Shown piece by piece: positions 45,249 to 54,430 of a stretch of DNA of 64,000 bases. The DNA comes from Hydrogenophaga sp. Its GTDB lineage: Bacteria > Pseudomonadota > Gammaproteobacteria > Burkholderiales > Burkholderiaceae_C. The DNA is taken from NCBI RefSeq assembly GCF_030651625.1, contig NZ_JAUSCF010000004.1, forward strand, positions 1 to 64,000. Reading direction: 5' to 3'. Positions within the stretch are counted from its first letter, which is position 1, and every line of letters starts with the position of its first letter. The notes under the pieces are model-generated. The model did no database searches. It worked only from the letters and a program-made list of their open reading frames with translations, and was not told the origin of the DNA. Both the position numbers and the translations under genes were made by a program.

Positions 45249-45665
45249 TCAGCGGCCTGACGATTCCAGTGCGCGCTCAGCATAGCGATTGAACCGCCAG
45301 GCATCGCCTTCGATCGTGATGCGACGCCAGCTGGCCCGCTTTTCGCCAGGTGTCATTTCGGTCCAGCGCTGAACCTCATCGAAGGTCCGTCCGCAGCCCT
45401 TGCAGAGTGCGTCACCCTGGCTGGTTGAACAAATGGCAATGCAGGGGGTGTCGGGCGTGCTGTCAAACCAGGTCATCCAGGCGGTGCGCGCCGCCATGGG
45501 TAGCGTTGTCTCGTCGGCTTCGGTTTCGTGAAAGTACACCAGCAAGGCATAGACCTCGGCCAGCGCGCGCAACTCGCCAGGCAACGAAACGCCGTCTGGC
45601 GAAGGTGCGCGCTCACGCCAGAAATTGATCGCGGCTTCGATGTCGGTGATGTGAATGCCTGCCAT
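45249..45665 (-). CDS. DUF3717-DUF1289 fusion protein
   Basis: A 138-residue protein. The N-terminal half (MAGIHITDIEAAINFWRERA) is DUF3717. The C-terminal half is DUF1289, with the Cys motif SPCIGIC-like TPCIAICSTSQGDALCKGCG and WTEMTPGEKRASWRRI. DUF1289 proteins are thought to bind an iron-sulfur cluster or metal through the four cysteines. ATG 45665 gives the conserved N-terminus; frames upstream to 45701 add nonconserved residues. It stands alone on the minus strand. Confidence 0.85.
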   Translation of the reverse strand: MAGIHITDIEAAINFWRERAPSPDGVSLPGELRALAEVYALLVYFHETEADETTLPMAARTAWMTWFDSTPDTPCIAICSTSQGDALCKGCGRTFDEVQRWTEMTPGEKRASWRRITIEGDAWRFNRYAERALESSGR

Positions 45666-46023
45666 GGGTGCTTGGGGTAAGGGGACGGCCATGATAGCCA
45701 CTGGCGGATGGCGATGCCTGCGGTAGAGAAATCCGCATCGGTCCGGCAGCCTCGCACCGCTGTGACTGGCGTTCGATCGGTCGGAGACCCGTTCGCTCAG
45801 CGATCAAAGGATGTCCCGCAGGGCGCCCCACCCCACGTGAACGGGGCGTGCACTTTGCAACCCGCGCACTGGCGGGTGATCCCGCAGGTCGGCACGGTCT
45901 ATCATGCGAAAGTGGTCATCACCAGCCTGCTCGTGGTGACCCCCGTGGCGGCTTCGGTGTCTTGTTCCGTGCTGCACCGGCGCGCCCTCTCTCTGATCGC
46001 AATTCCACCATCTCTTCACTGAC
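45666..46023 (+). other. 358-bp gene-free spacer before the holin-like gene
   Basis: No frame with coding character was found. It holds a GGTCATCACCAGCC / GTGGTGACC inverted repeat at about 45912-45942, and a TATCAT-like hexamer upstream of it that might be a promoter for the following gene. Otherwise I see nothing specific. Confidence 0.35.
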
Positions 46024-46374
46024 ATGAAACTGATCGCCAAATGGCTGCTTGCAGCCTGTGCCCTGCTCCTGGTGGCCTACATCTACCCAGGCGTGCAAAT
46101 TCAGGGCTACGGCACGGCCCTCATCGCTGCGGCCGTGATCGGGCTCTTCAATGTGTTGCTGCGCCCGGTGCTCGTCATCCTCACGCTGCCAGTGACCGTG
46201 GTCACCCTGGGCCTGTTCCTGTTTGTGATCAATGCGCTGCTGTTCTGGGCAGCATCGGGTTTGCTGAATGGCTTTGGCGTGAACGGCTTCTGGGCCGCCA
46301 TGCTGGGCTCGGTGATCTACTCGCTGCTGATGCTGGTGGTGGACGCAGCCATCCGCGCCATCTTCCCCCGTTAA
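46024..46374 (+). CDS. Phage-holin-family (PF04020-type) membrane protein
   Basis: A 116-residue protein with four hydrophobic helices (about 7-22, 30-50, 55-80, 90-110) and the conserved FNVLLRPVLVILTLPVTVVT segment of the bacterial holin-4-superfamily membrane proteins. Despite the name, chromosomal members are not tied to prophages, and there is no phage gene nearby. The cellular role is unknown. Confidence 0.88.
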   Translation: MKLIAKWLLAACALLLVAYIYPGVQIQGYGTALIAAAVIGLFNVLLRPVLVILTLPVTVVTLGLFLFVINALLFWAASGLLNGFGVNGFWAAMLGSVIYSLLMLVVDAAIRAIFPR

Positions 46375-46380
46375 GGCGGA

Positions 46381-48024
46381 TCAGCTGCCAGGCTCTTCTT
46401 TTTCCAGCGCCAGCAGCAGCTGCTCCACATCGCGGCGGCGGCTGTCCACGATCGCCATGGTCATCGGGTCGGCGTTGCGCACCGCCACCGGCTGTGCCTG
46501 GGCGCCCCGGTAGCGTTCCAGCGCACCGGCGTAGTCCAGGTGCGCCACCCGCGATTCGGCTTCGGCCCGGATGGCGCGCAACGTCTGACCCTGGGCGTGG
46601 TGCACCCTGGCCAAGGTCTCCCAGGCCAGCGCATCCCGCGGGTGAACCACCACCCAGCTCTGCAGGCGCGATGCCGCCAGTTGGGGTTCACGCGTCGCGA
46701 TGGCGGCCTGAGCACCCAGCATGAGCAATGCGCGGCTGCCGCTGTCCAGCGCCTGGTCGCGCAGCGACTTGAGTGCCATGGCGGATGCGCCGCCGGTCGA
46801 AGAACCACGGTTCGGCGCCAGGTGCAGTTCGATCAGCAGGGCGTCGACCACCCAGCCCACCTCCGGCGTCACCTGCTCGCGCAGCTTCTGCGCAAGCTCA
46901 AGCGCCAGCGCGGGCTGGCCCAGTCGCTGTGCCGACCACGCGGCCGCGTACCGATCGCCAGCCGTAGCCTGGGGGCCGCGACCACTCTGCAACCAGCCTC
47001 CCATGCGGTCGGTGCCCTTCTCCGCCAGCACCTTGGCGCGAGCCGCCATCAGCGGATGCAGGGCCGGCGACAACTGGGCTGCCGTGCCCGAAGCCCTGGG
47101 CAGATCGAGCACCAGCCCACCGGTGGGCGGCGACGCTGAGGATTCTCGTCGAGGGCCCAACTGGGCCGTTCCTGGCGCCACAGACGCCGTCCCCATGGGC
47201 AGCCGTGCGCGCATGTCGGCAATTCGCTCGCTGTTGAGGGGATGGCTGCGCAAGTAGGGAAATCCACCATCGTCGTTCAGGCGGGATGCCTGCTGGAGCT
47301 TGTCGAACATGGTCACAAAAGCCAGCCCATCAAACCCCGCATCTGTCATCACACCGAAACCGACGCGATCGGCCTCGCGCTCCATGTCGCGCGAGAAGTT
47401 CAACTGCGTCTGTGCCGCGACCGCCTGGCTGCCAACGATCGCGGCGTTCGCCACGTCGGTGTTGGCTCGCGCGGCCAGCGCTCCCAGGATCAGGGCACCG
47501 AGCATCCAGGGCGCCATCTTGTCCTGGCGTGTGAGCATGCGGGCAATGTGGCGCTGGGAAACATGGCTGAGCTCGTGGGCCATCACCGAGGCCAGCTCAC
47601 CGGTGTTGTCGGTCACCGCGATCAATCCCAGGTGCACGCCCAGATAGCCACCCGGCAGCGCAAAGGCGTTGACCCGCCGATCCCGTGAAATCATCAGCTC
47701 CCACGCCATGCGCTCGGCCAGTTCGGGGGCCACGTCGCCACGCGTGCGCGCAGCGCCAAGCAGCGGTTGCCAGATCAGCTGCAGATAGTCGCCCAGTACC
47801 GGGTCGTCCAGGTAGTCCGGATCGCGGTAGATGTCGCGCGCGATACGGTCCCCCAGGCGCCGCTCGGCCGCGATCGACATGCCCTGCACGTCACCCAGAC
47901 TGGGCAAACCCACCGGCTGAGCCCCTACCCAGCTGCCGGGCAGCACAGTCAGTGACACCGCCAGCAGAGCAGCCATCCAGCGGGACGGTGCAGGCAGGGG
48001 ACGCGGGCAGGTGGAAGCGCTCAT
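46381..48024 (-). CDS. Periplasmic M48 metalloprotease with TPR-like domain (BepA-like)
   Basis: A 547-residue exported protease. A signal peptide (about residues 1-36, ending SWVGAQP) is followed by the M48 domain with zinc motif MAHELSHVSQRHIARM near residue 146 and the third ligand in MEREADRVG. The C-terminal half is helical and repeat-like, as in BepA/YfgC. BepA assists BamA-dependent outer-membrane assembly and degrades misfolded LptD. It is divergent from moaC with 58 bases between starts, an arrangement common in the Comamonadaceae. Confidence 0.92.
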   Translation of the reverse strand: MSASTCPRPLPAPSRWMAALLAVSLTVLPGSWVGAQPVGLPSLGDVQGMSIAAERRLGDRIARDIYRDPDYLDDPVLGDYLQLIWQPLLGAARTRGDVAPELAERMAWELMISRDRRVNAFALPGGYLGVHLGLIAVTDNTGELASVMAHELSHVSQRHIARMLTRQDKMAPWMLGALILGALAARANTDVANAAIVGSQAVAAQTQLNFSRDMEREADRVGFGVMTDAGFDGLAFVTMFDKLQQASRLNDDGGFPYLRSHPLNSERIADMRARLPMGTASVAPGTAQLGPRRESSASPPTGGLVLDLPRASGTAAQLSPALHPLMAARAKVLAEKGTDRMGGWLQSGRGPQATAGDRYAAAWSAQRLGQPALALELAQKLREQVTPEVGWVVDALLIELHLAPNRGSSTGGASAMALKSLRDQALDSGSRALLMLGAQAAIATREPQLAASRLQSWVVVHPRDALAWETLARVHHAQGQTLRAIRAEAESRVAHLDYAGALERYRGAQAQPVAVRNADPMTMAIVDSRRRDVEQLLLALEKEEPGS

Positions 48025-48082
48025 GCCCGTATGATGCCGCCAACCGCACGAGGTTTCCCAAAAGCACCCACAAAGTCAGGCC

Positions 48083-48628
48083 ATGACCCGATCAAAGACC
48101 TCCGCCCACCCCATTTCGACCGGCACACCGAGCGTTCCCGGTGCCGGCGCGCTGACCCACTTTGACGCCCAGGGCCAGGCTCACATGGTCGACGTGGCAG
48201 CCAAAGCCCATACCCACCGTGTGGCGGTGGCAGAGGGCGTCATTACCATGGAGCCCGCCACCCTGGCGCTGATTCAGAGCGGAAACGCGAAAAAAGGGGA
48301 TGTGCTCGGCATCGCCCGCATCGCCGGCATCCAGGGGGCCAAGCGAACCAGCGACCTCGTTCCGCTTTGTCATCCGATCGCGCTCACCCGGGTGGCGGTG
48401 GAGTTCGAAATCCTGCCCGACACCCAGTCGGTGAAATGCACGGCCACGGCCGAATGCACCGGCCAGACCGGAGTGGAAATGGAGGCCCTCACCGCCGCCA
48501 GCGTGGCGCTGCTGACCATTTACGACATGTGCAAGGCGGTGGACCGGGGCATGACGATGCACGGCCTGCGATTGATCGAGAAACGGGGGGGGAAGAGCGG
48601 GCATTTCCTGAGCTCGCCGACCGCCTGA
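48083..48628 (+). CDS. moaC: Cyclic pyranopterin monophosphate synthase MoaC
   Basis: MoaC converts 3',8-cyclo-7,8-dihydro-GTP into cyclic pyranopterin monophosphate in molybdenum cofactor synthesis. The 181-residue protein has a short Ser/Thr/Pro N-terminal extension, then the conserved [19 protein letters not shown] and [16 protein letters not shown] with the active-site lysine and aspartate. Other moa genes are not in the window. Confidence 0.96.
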   Translation: MTRSKTSAHPISTGTPSVPGAGALTHFDAQGQAHMVDVAAKAHTHRVAVAEGVITMEPATLALIQSGNAKKGDVLGIARIAGIQGAKRTSDLVPLCHPIALTRVAVEFEILPDTQSVKCTATAECTGQTGVEMEALTAASVALLTIYDMCKAVDRGMTMHGLRLIEKRGGKSGHFLSSPTA

Positions 48629-48656
48629 CAAGAGCAACCGGCAGCCTGCTGCCAGA

Positions 48657-50153
48657 TCAGGAAGGCGCTACGCGGGAGCGAAGCAGTGGGAGCGCCACCC
48701 GGATGAGAAACGGCGCAAACAACAGCGTGACAAACGCACCCAGCACCACCAACCGGACCGCCGGATGCAGATCGGCGATCAAGGGAACCGAGGACCCCAG
48801 GAACAAGCCTGCCAGCGAGGCTACCGCCAGGATGCCCAGCATGCCGAGATCGTGTCGCACATTGCGCAGGCCCATCTGCCAGCCAAGGTATTGGCCCATT
48901 GCCGCTCTCGCCAGCTCACTGACCGCAACCATCACCGCGGCGGCCACCAGCCCCCATCCAAACAGCACGAGCGGCACCAGCAGCAGCAAGAAGACCAGCA
49001 CCTTCGTCGCGCTTGCGATAGCCGCCCACTTGGAACGACCCGCAGCCAGAAAAGCCGCTCCGTACATGGTGTCCAGGCAGGCGAACCACGCGCCGACGGA
49101 CAGAATCTGCAGGTAGGTGGCCGCGCGAATGTAGCGGTCGTCGTACGCCACCTCGAAAAAGCTCTGCGCGCACACCACAAGCAAAGCGGTCATGTAAGTG
49201 CAGATCAGAATGACAGGCGCTCGTGCCTGCTTGAATGCATCTGCCAGACTCATCCCTTCTTCCATCATGCGCGAGTACCAGGGGAATACCACAGAGCCCT
49301 GCAAGGCCCCGATCAGGATCCCGACCATCATCGCCAGACCGGCCGCAATCGAGTACACACCCACTTCTGCCAAAGAATACAGACCGGCAAACACCAGACG
49401 GTCCAGCTGAATCGCCAGAAATGTCAGGACCGTGCTCACGAATATCCATTTGCCAAAGGAAAAAATGGTTCGCGCCGCAGCAGGCTCGATGAACAATCGG
49501 TTTCGGATGCCGTCCAGCAAAAAATAGGTGAGGGCCGTTCGCAGGCAGCAAGAGAGCACCCCTGCAATAGCCAGTGCGTACACGGATCGCATGTACCACG
49601 CCAGCGAGATGATGATGATGGCGTTGACCAACTGGGTGATGAACTCAATGGCAGTCACCCGCTTGAGCTGCATGTAGCGGGCCGCTGTCATGATCCGGGA
49701 CGACTGCAACCCATCAATGAACGCTGTCAAACCCACCAGGGGAATCAGCCACATCAGCTGGTAGGCCATGGGGTCATTGGCCGCATAGATGACCGTCAAT
49801 GGCCATGCCAGCAGGGCAGCCATCAGGGTCAGCAGAATGCCCCGGATGACCTGAAACGTCCAGACCGTGTTGAGGAAGTCCGGTTCATCGCCCCTTTCGC
49901 TGCGAATCACGCTGGGTCGCAAACCCACGTCCGAGAACATGGCCAACCCTTGCATCACCGCGGACACGATGGCCATCAATGCGAAGGCCTCCTCGAAGAG
50001 AATCGCGGCCAGCGCGACATTCACCGCCAGTCTGAGGATCTGGCCCAGAACATAGCCTCCCCCGATCCACATGGACCCGCTGCGCGCACTCTCTCGCTGG
50101 GGCAACTTCTTGTCCAAGATGGGCTCGGTTGCGCTTGGTCGGGAATCCTTCAT
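48657..50153 (-). CDS. Oligosaccharide flippase family protein (Wzx-like)
   Basis: A 498-residue polytopic protein with about 12-14 membrane segments, of the MATE/MVF-like polysaccharide transport family. The N-terminus SGSMWIGGGYVLGQILRLAV is a typical Wzx start. It would flip lipid-linked repeat units across the inner membrane for polymerisation. It is the last gene of the minus-strand export arm, and its ATG overlaps the stop of the polymerase-like gene. Confidence 0.85.
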   Translation of the reverse strand: MKDSRPSATEPILDKKLPQRESARSGSMWIGGGYVLGQILRLAVNVALAAILFEEAFALMAIVSAVMQGLAMFSDVGLRPSVIRSERGDEPDFLNTVWTFQVIRGILLTLMAALLAWPLTVIYAANDPMAYQLMWLIPLVGLTAFIDGLQSSRIMTAARYMQLKRVTAIEFITQLVNAIIIISLAWYMRSVYALAIAGVLSCCLRTALTYFLLDGIRNRLFIEPAAARTIFSFGKWIFVSTVLTFLAIQLDRLVFAGLYSLAEVGVYSIAAGLAMMVGILIGALQGSVVFPWYSRMMEEGMSLADAFKQARAPVILICTYMTALLVVCAQSFFEVAYDDRYIRAATYLQILSVGAWFACLDTMYGAAFLAAGRSKWAAIASATKVLVFLLLLVPLVLFGWGLVAAAVMVAVSELARAAMGQYLGWQMGLRNVRHDLGMLGILAVASLAGLFLGSSVPLIADLHPAVRLVVLGAFVTLLFAPFLIRVALPLLRSRVAPS

Positions 50154-51655
50154 CAGACGTTCAACGGAACGGGTTTCGGTCTGGAAGCGCAGGCCGCATA
50201 AGCTGCACAGAAGCCTGCAAAGATCCAGTAGACCCAGGGTATGGCTGTGATGCTGCTGGCGGTGTAGATGATCAGCATGATCGCCGCCAGGATCGACATC
50301 AGGACCCTCCCGAGCAAACGCATCTCGGGCGAATCGGCACCGCTGAGGCGAAGTCCGCGCCTGATGCTCATCGCGCTCGTGACAAAAACGCCCACGAAAA
50401 ACGTCAACCCTACGATGCCGGCATCGAGCACAACACCGAGATAGCTGTTGACGATATCAATGATTCCTTCGCCTTGAATCATCGACTGCAGTTCGGGTGC
50501 CTGCAGATAATCTTTGGAGCCGAACCAGAGGTTTCTCAGAATGACGTCACCGGTGGTGCTGAAAAGATCGACTCGGTATTGCACATTGAATTCATCCACT
50601 TCACCAATGAACGGAAGCATGTTGAGCACAACCTGACCCTGTGGGATGACATTCAGAATCACGAATGCCACGAACACGATCATGAACAGATAGAGCACAT
50701 TTTTGACCGGCTTTTCCCCAAAGAGTGTGAAAACGATCATCAGGAGCAACGCACCGACCCATGGCCCACGGGACAGCGATGCAAACACGCCCACAGCCAG
50801 CAGGAGGGCACCCATCAATCGGTATCTGGGCTGCGGGATCAGGTTCTTGATAAAGAGGTAACAGCCAGCTCCCACCACGATCACATAACCCAGTGCAATG
50901 GGCTGGCCGAGTGACACGGTCGGCCGCAACCATCCTGACCGCATCAGGTACAGACCCCAGAAATAGTCATATAAACCAAGGACCGACAGGACTGCGGTGT
51001 AGAGCTTCCATGATCTCAAAACCTCAAAGATCGCCAGCAAGGAAAGCAGCATGGCGCCGATCATGAAGCCGAACAAGGCATGCCGAAACCCGTCGAGATC
51101 CTTGATGCTTCTGCTTGCGACGTAGTAGGGCAAGAAGACATCCAGCCAGATCATCGTTGCCTCTCTCAGATCGCTGGTGATCACCCCGCCGCGAAACTTG
51201 AGTGCAGACACGACCAGCACATAGCCGAGCACCATCCAGTCGATCGGTGACCGTCCGATCCGGAGCGTGGACGGCCGCTGCATGAGCGAAAGTGCCGCTG
51301 GAAGCAACAATGTCAGTGCAAGAATCCGGTAGTGATCGAGCTGTATGAGGTAGTTGATGACCCCAAACCCAGGGATTTGAAACGGCGCGGCGGGTGCGAC
51401 GAACATCAGCACAAAATAGATGCCGAACACATGGGGTTCCCTGCCTCGCACGTAGAGTGACACCACAACCACTGCCAACAGGTAAAGCCAGATGTTGTGG
51501 GACAGGAACAGGGCCAGGGTGGTCACGAGCCAGGCGTTGCGCCAAGTCCTGAACCGCTGCGGCGGCATCAACTGGGCCGCTGTTCCACGGAGGGCGAAAA
51601 AAATCAGCGAGCCCAAGCCCAAAGCCACGACCATGGCACGTAAGTGTTCAGGCAT
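50153..51655 (-). CDS. Wzy/O-antigen-ligase-like membrane protein
   Basis: A 500-residue membrane protein with about ten or more helices and the large periplasmic loop typical of Wzy polymerases and WaaL ligases (around residues 330-400, containing VQYRVDLFSTTGDV). The helix before it has an SRGPWVGALLLMIV segment, a common feature of the family. It would polymerise the repeat units of the exopolysaccharide. It overlaps the flippase gene and lies 285 bp after the kinase gene. Confidence 0.8.
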   Translation of the reverse strand: MPEHLRAMVVALGLGSLIFFALRGTAAQLMPPQRFRTWRNAWLVTTLALFLSHNIWLYLLAVVVVSLYVRGREPHVFGIYFVLMFVAPAAPFQIPGFGVINYLIQLDHYRILALTLLLPAALSLMQRPSTLRIGRSPIDWMVLGYVLVVSALKFRGGVITSDLREATMIWLDVFLPYYVASRSIKDLDGFRHALFGFMIGAMLLSLLAIFEVLRSWKLYTAVLSVLGLYDYFWGLYLMRSGWLRPTVSLGQPIALGYVIVVGAGCYLFIKNLIPQPRYRLMGALLLAVGVFASLSRGPWVGALLLMIVFTLFGEKPVKNVLYLFMIVFVAFVILNVIPQGQVVLNMLPFIGEVDEFNVQYRVDLFSTTGDVILRNLWFGSKDYLQAPELQSMIQGEGIIDIVNSYLGVVLDAGIVGLTFFVGVFVTSAMSIRRGLRLSGADSPEMRLLGRVLMSILAAIMLIIYTASSITAIPWVYWIFAGFCAAYAACASRPKPVPLNV

Positions 51656-51940
51656 TTGAGTTCACTGGTTGAAGTAGGGAGCAGATTGACTCGCGCGCGC
51701 AGTGCGAGCTGAGATTTTCATTCGATGTGGGGGGGTCGCTTACGCCATCTGAGCCATCCACTGTGCCCCAAGCAAGTCAAGGAAGGGGCAATGTCGTCGG
51801 TGAGCGAAGGCGGCTTTGCGCTGGGAAAATTCCCCGAGCGCCGCGACCCTCAAGCTGCACCAGTTTGCGTGACCTTGCGATCGCCTCCCTCACCAACGCC
51901 CGCAAGCCACGAACGACAGCGGACCAACTGCATCCCCAAA
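51656..51940 (-). other. 285-bp spacer between kinase and polymerase genes
   Basis: No coding-like frame on either strand. The part next to the polymerase gene is less GC-rich and could contain a secondary promoter, but I see no clear element. Confidence 0.3.
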
Positions 51941-52798
51941 TCAATAGTACGCGTTGGAGGTCGGCGTCTTGTCCTTGTTCAGAACGACGCCCAACAGGTT
52001 GGCCCTGGACAGTCTCGCCATGGATTCTTCAATTTCCTTCTCCGTGGACATCCCGCTGGCGACCACCATCAGCACACAATCGATGCGCGGCAAAATGGCC
52101 ATGACATCATCTGCCGCCAGCACGGGAGGAAGGTCAAACAGCACGATCCGGTCGCTGTAGCGCTCTCGGAGTTCGGTGATCAATCCCGCCACCTTGGCCG
52201 AAGACAACACCTCGGAGGCATTGAGCACCGGCCGGCTGGTCGGAAGCACAACGAGTCTTGGCATACCGGGGTTCACCATGGCCTCCGCCAGGTCCACCTG
52301 ATCTGTAAGCACCTCATTCAGGGAGACGGACCGCTGCAGCCCGAGCAGAGATGAGACCCGTGGGCGACGCAGGTCAAAGTCCACCAGCAGTGCGGTTCGA
52401 TCGGTCTGGTGTGCAATGCTCATGGCCAGGTTGATGGACACCAGCGTCTTGCCGGACTCCATGGTGGGCGACGTGATGGCGAGGGTGCGCCAGCCGTTTT
52501 CGTCCATCTGCTGGAGCACTTGCGTGCGCAGCACGTCAAATGCCCAGTTCGCAGGATGGGTTTTCTGATGAGCAATCACCCGGTGGCGGTCCAGGTGCGC
52601 CTGGTCCAGCTTCATCACCTGCGTTCGCTCGTATCGAACGTCAACCTGCGTCGCAATGGGTGGCAAAGTCGGGGAGGCGACCGGACCTGCATCGTCCAGT
52701 GTGTGCAACGGCTGTGATTCGACCAACGGCGGTTCAGAAACCACCCCCTGGGTAGACTGAGATTTCGCCTTCTCGATGGCGAGCTTGATGCGTTCCAT
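51941..52798 (-). CDS. CpsD/EpsG-type bacterial tyrosine kinase
   Basis: A 285-residue cytosolic BY-kinase. Walker A is SPTMESGKT (K117), Walker A' is LLVDFDLRRPR (residues 138-147) and Walker B includes IVLFDLPPVLAADD. Such kinases phosphorylate themselves and control polysaccharide chain length with a separate Wzz protein. The C-terminus ends in NAYY, so the usual tyrosine cluster is reduced to two residues. It sits 14 bp after the chain-length gene, the usual pairing. Confidence 0.88.
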   Translation of the reverse strand: MERIKLAIEKAKSQSTQGVVSEPPLVESQPLHTLDDAGPVASPTLPPIATQVDVRYERTQVMKLDQAHLDRHRVIAHQKTHPANWAFDVLRTQVLQQMDENGWRTLAITSPTMESGKTLVSINLAMSIAHQTDRTALLVDFDLRRPRVSSLLGLQRSVSLNEVLTDQVDLAEAMVNPGMPRLVVLPTSRPVLNASEVLSSAKVAGLITELRERYSDRIVLFDLPPVLAADDVMAILPRIDCVLMVVASGMSTEKEIEESMARLSRANLLGVVLNKDKTPTSNAYY

Positions 52799-52812
52799 GC
52801 GGTGGCGGTCCC

Positions 52813-54414
52813 TTAACCCAAACGAGCAAACAGATTGATCAGCACGGTGTGCAAAGGTGTGATCATCGTGTGAACCAGAGCCAGCAACAGCACGCCCGTT
52901 CCGATGGCCACCCCGATGACCCGATTGCGAAGCGCTTGCGCTTCTCGGGTTTCGCTGGCCGTGACGATGTAGGGCACCACCACCAGCGGCCGCCTGCCCG
53001 TGATGGCCGCGACAGCGTCGGCTCCACGGACCCGTGCAAACAGGGTTTCAAGCAGAAAAGCGATGCCTGCCGAAGCCGCCAGCGCCAGGAAAAATCCCAA
53101 GGCCACCATCTTTTTCCGGTTCGGCTTGATCGGGTACTCCGGCATCAGCGGTGGCTCCAATACGCTGAAGCTTTCCGCCCGCTGGCCCCCTTCAAGGTTT
53201 TCCGCCACCTGGGCGGTCATCTGATTGGCCCGAATTTCCTCGTACTTCGTGCTGGCACTCTGGTAATCCCGTTGGAGCGCGGCAAGACCTTGTTCCACCT
53301 GAGGCGCCCGCATCGCCTGCGACTCGATCTGGGCGATATCCCTGCGCAAACGGCGCTGCTGCTCACCGTAGACGGATGCTTGTGCACGAGCAGCCTCTCT
53401 GCGGGCCTCCAGCCGCGACACGGCCAGTTGGGCTTGTGCTGCTGCCGCAGCGCGGGCGGGAGTCACTGCGCTGGCCTCATTCGCCAGGGCGCGCTCCAGG
53501 GATTGCACGCGCAGGCTCTGGGTGCGTATGTCGGGGTGGTTGTCGGTGTAGATACCCCGGATGCGCGCCAACTCGGCCCGGGCTCGCTCAAGCTCCTGCT
53601 CCGTGGAAGAGGGCCCCTGGAGGGCGGGTCCGCCAGGAAGTGTTACACCTGCTCTGGCCGCAGCCAGATCGACCTCCACCGTGCGCAACTCGTCCAGCGC
53701 AGCGCGCTGCTGGCGCTCGGCTTCACGCAATTCCGACTCCATACGCTGAACGTTGGCGATGCTCAAGGTTTGCACATCAGGCAGGGCCCCCGCATTGCGC
53801 AGCTTGTAGGCTGCAATTTCCTTCTCCAGCGCCACCAGCTGCTCCCTGAGCTTGTCTGCCTCTTGCGAGAGGAACTCGGTGGTCCGTGTGGCGCGCTCCA
53901 CACGCTCCTGGGTGTTGGCAGCCAGAAAAAGGCTCATCAGCTCCTGCGTCACTTCCAGCGCCTTGGCAGGCTCGCCGTACTGGAACGACAGATTGAAAGC
54001 GATCGTGCTGGACGGACGCTGCCAGTCGTTGGCGCCGCTGGTCATCTGCTCGACGCGAATGCTGCCCCGCATCTTGTTGACCACATCCGACTCACGAACC
54101 TGCGCGCCCTCTGCGGGCGCAAACAGATCGTGTTTCTGAGCAATGCGCAAAAGGTTTTCGCGGGTCATGATGCGCTGCTGGATGGCCTGAATGCGCTCCG
54201 CCGCCAAGCCAGTTTCCGTGGGTTGCACGACTTGCGAAGAAACCTGCGGCCTTTCGACAATGATCGTGGCGGTTGACTCATACACCCGGGGCACCACAAA
54301 TGCCACCAGCACCGACGCAGCGAGGATGGCCACAAAGGTCAGGGCCATCGCTACCCCCCACCGGCGCGCGATGGACAGATAGTCCTGCAAATTCAACTGG
54401 TAGTCGGCAGCCAT
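52813..54414 (-). CDS. Polysaccharide chain-length determinant (Wzz/EpsF-like)
   Basis: A 533-residue inner-membrane protein. It has an N-terminal Wzz domain with a membrane helix at about residues 21-43 and extended coiled coils (about 160-250 and 290-400). A Pro-rich segment (PPLMPEYPIKPNRKK) leads to a second helix near 425-447, and an extra C-terminal hydrophobic stretch lies near 495-515. It lacks its own kinase domain, which is supplied by the next gene. It would set polymer length together with the Wzy-like protein. Confidence 0.9.
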   Translation of the reverse strand: MAADYQLNLQDYLSIARRWGVAMALTFVAILAASVLVAFVVPRVYESTATIIVERPQVSSQVVQPTETGLAAERIQAIQQRIMTRENLLRIAQKHDLFAPAEGAQVRESDVVNKMRGSIRVEQMTSGANDWQRPSSTIAFNLSFQYGEPAKALEVTQELMSLFLAANTQERVERATRTTEFLSQEADKLREQLVALEKEIAAYKLRNAGALPDVQTLSIANVQRMESELREAERQQRAALDELRTVEVDLAAARAGVTLPGGPALQGPSSTEQELERARAELARIRGIYTDNHPDIRTQSLRVQSLERALANEASAVTPARAAAAAQAQLAVSRLEARREAARAQASVYGEQQRRLRRDIAQIESQAMRAPQVEQGLAALQRDYQSASTKYEEIRANQMTAQVAENLEGGQRAESFSVLEPPLMPEYPIKPNRKKMVALGFFLALAASAGIAFLLETLFARVRGADAVAAITGRRPLVVVPYIVTASETREAQALRNRVIGVAIGTGVLLLALVHTMITPLHTVLINLFARLG

Positions 54415-54430
54415 GGATCAGTTCAAGCAG

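Noticed and set aside
46024..46374. Prophage remnant suggested by a holin-family name
   Set aside because: The protein is of the chromosomal PF04020 type and no phage gene, integrase or attachment site is nearby.
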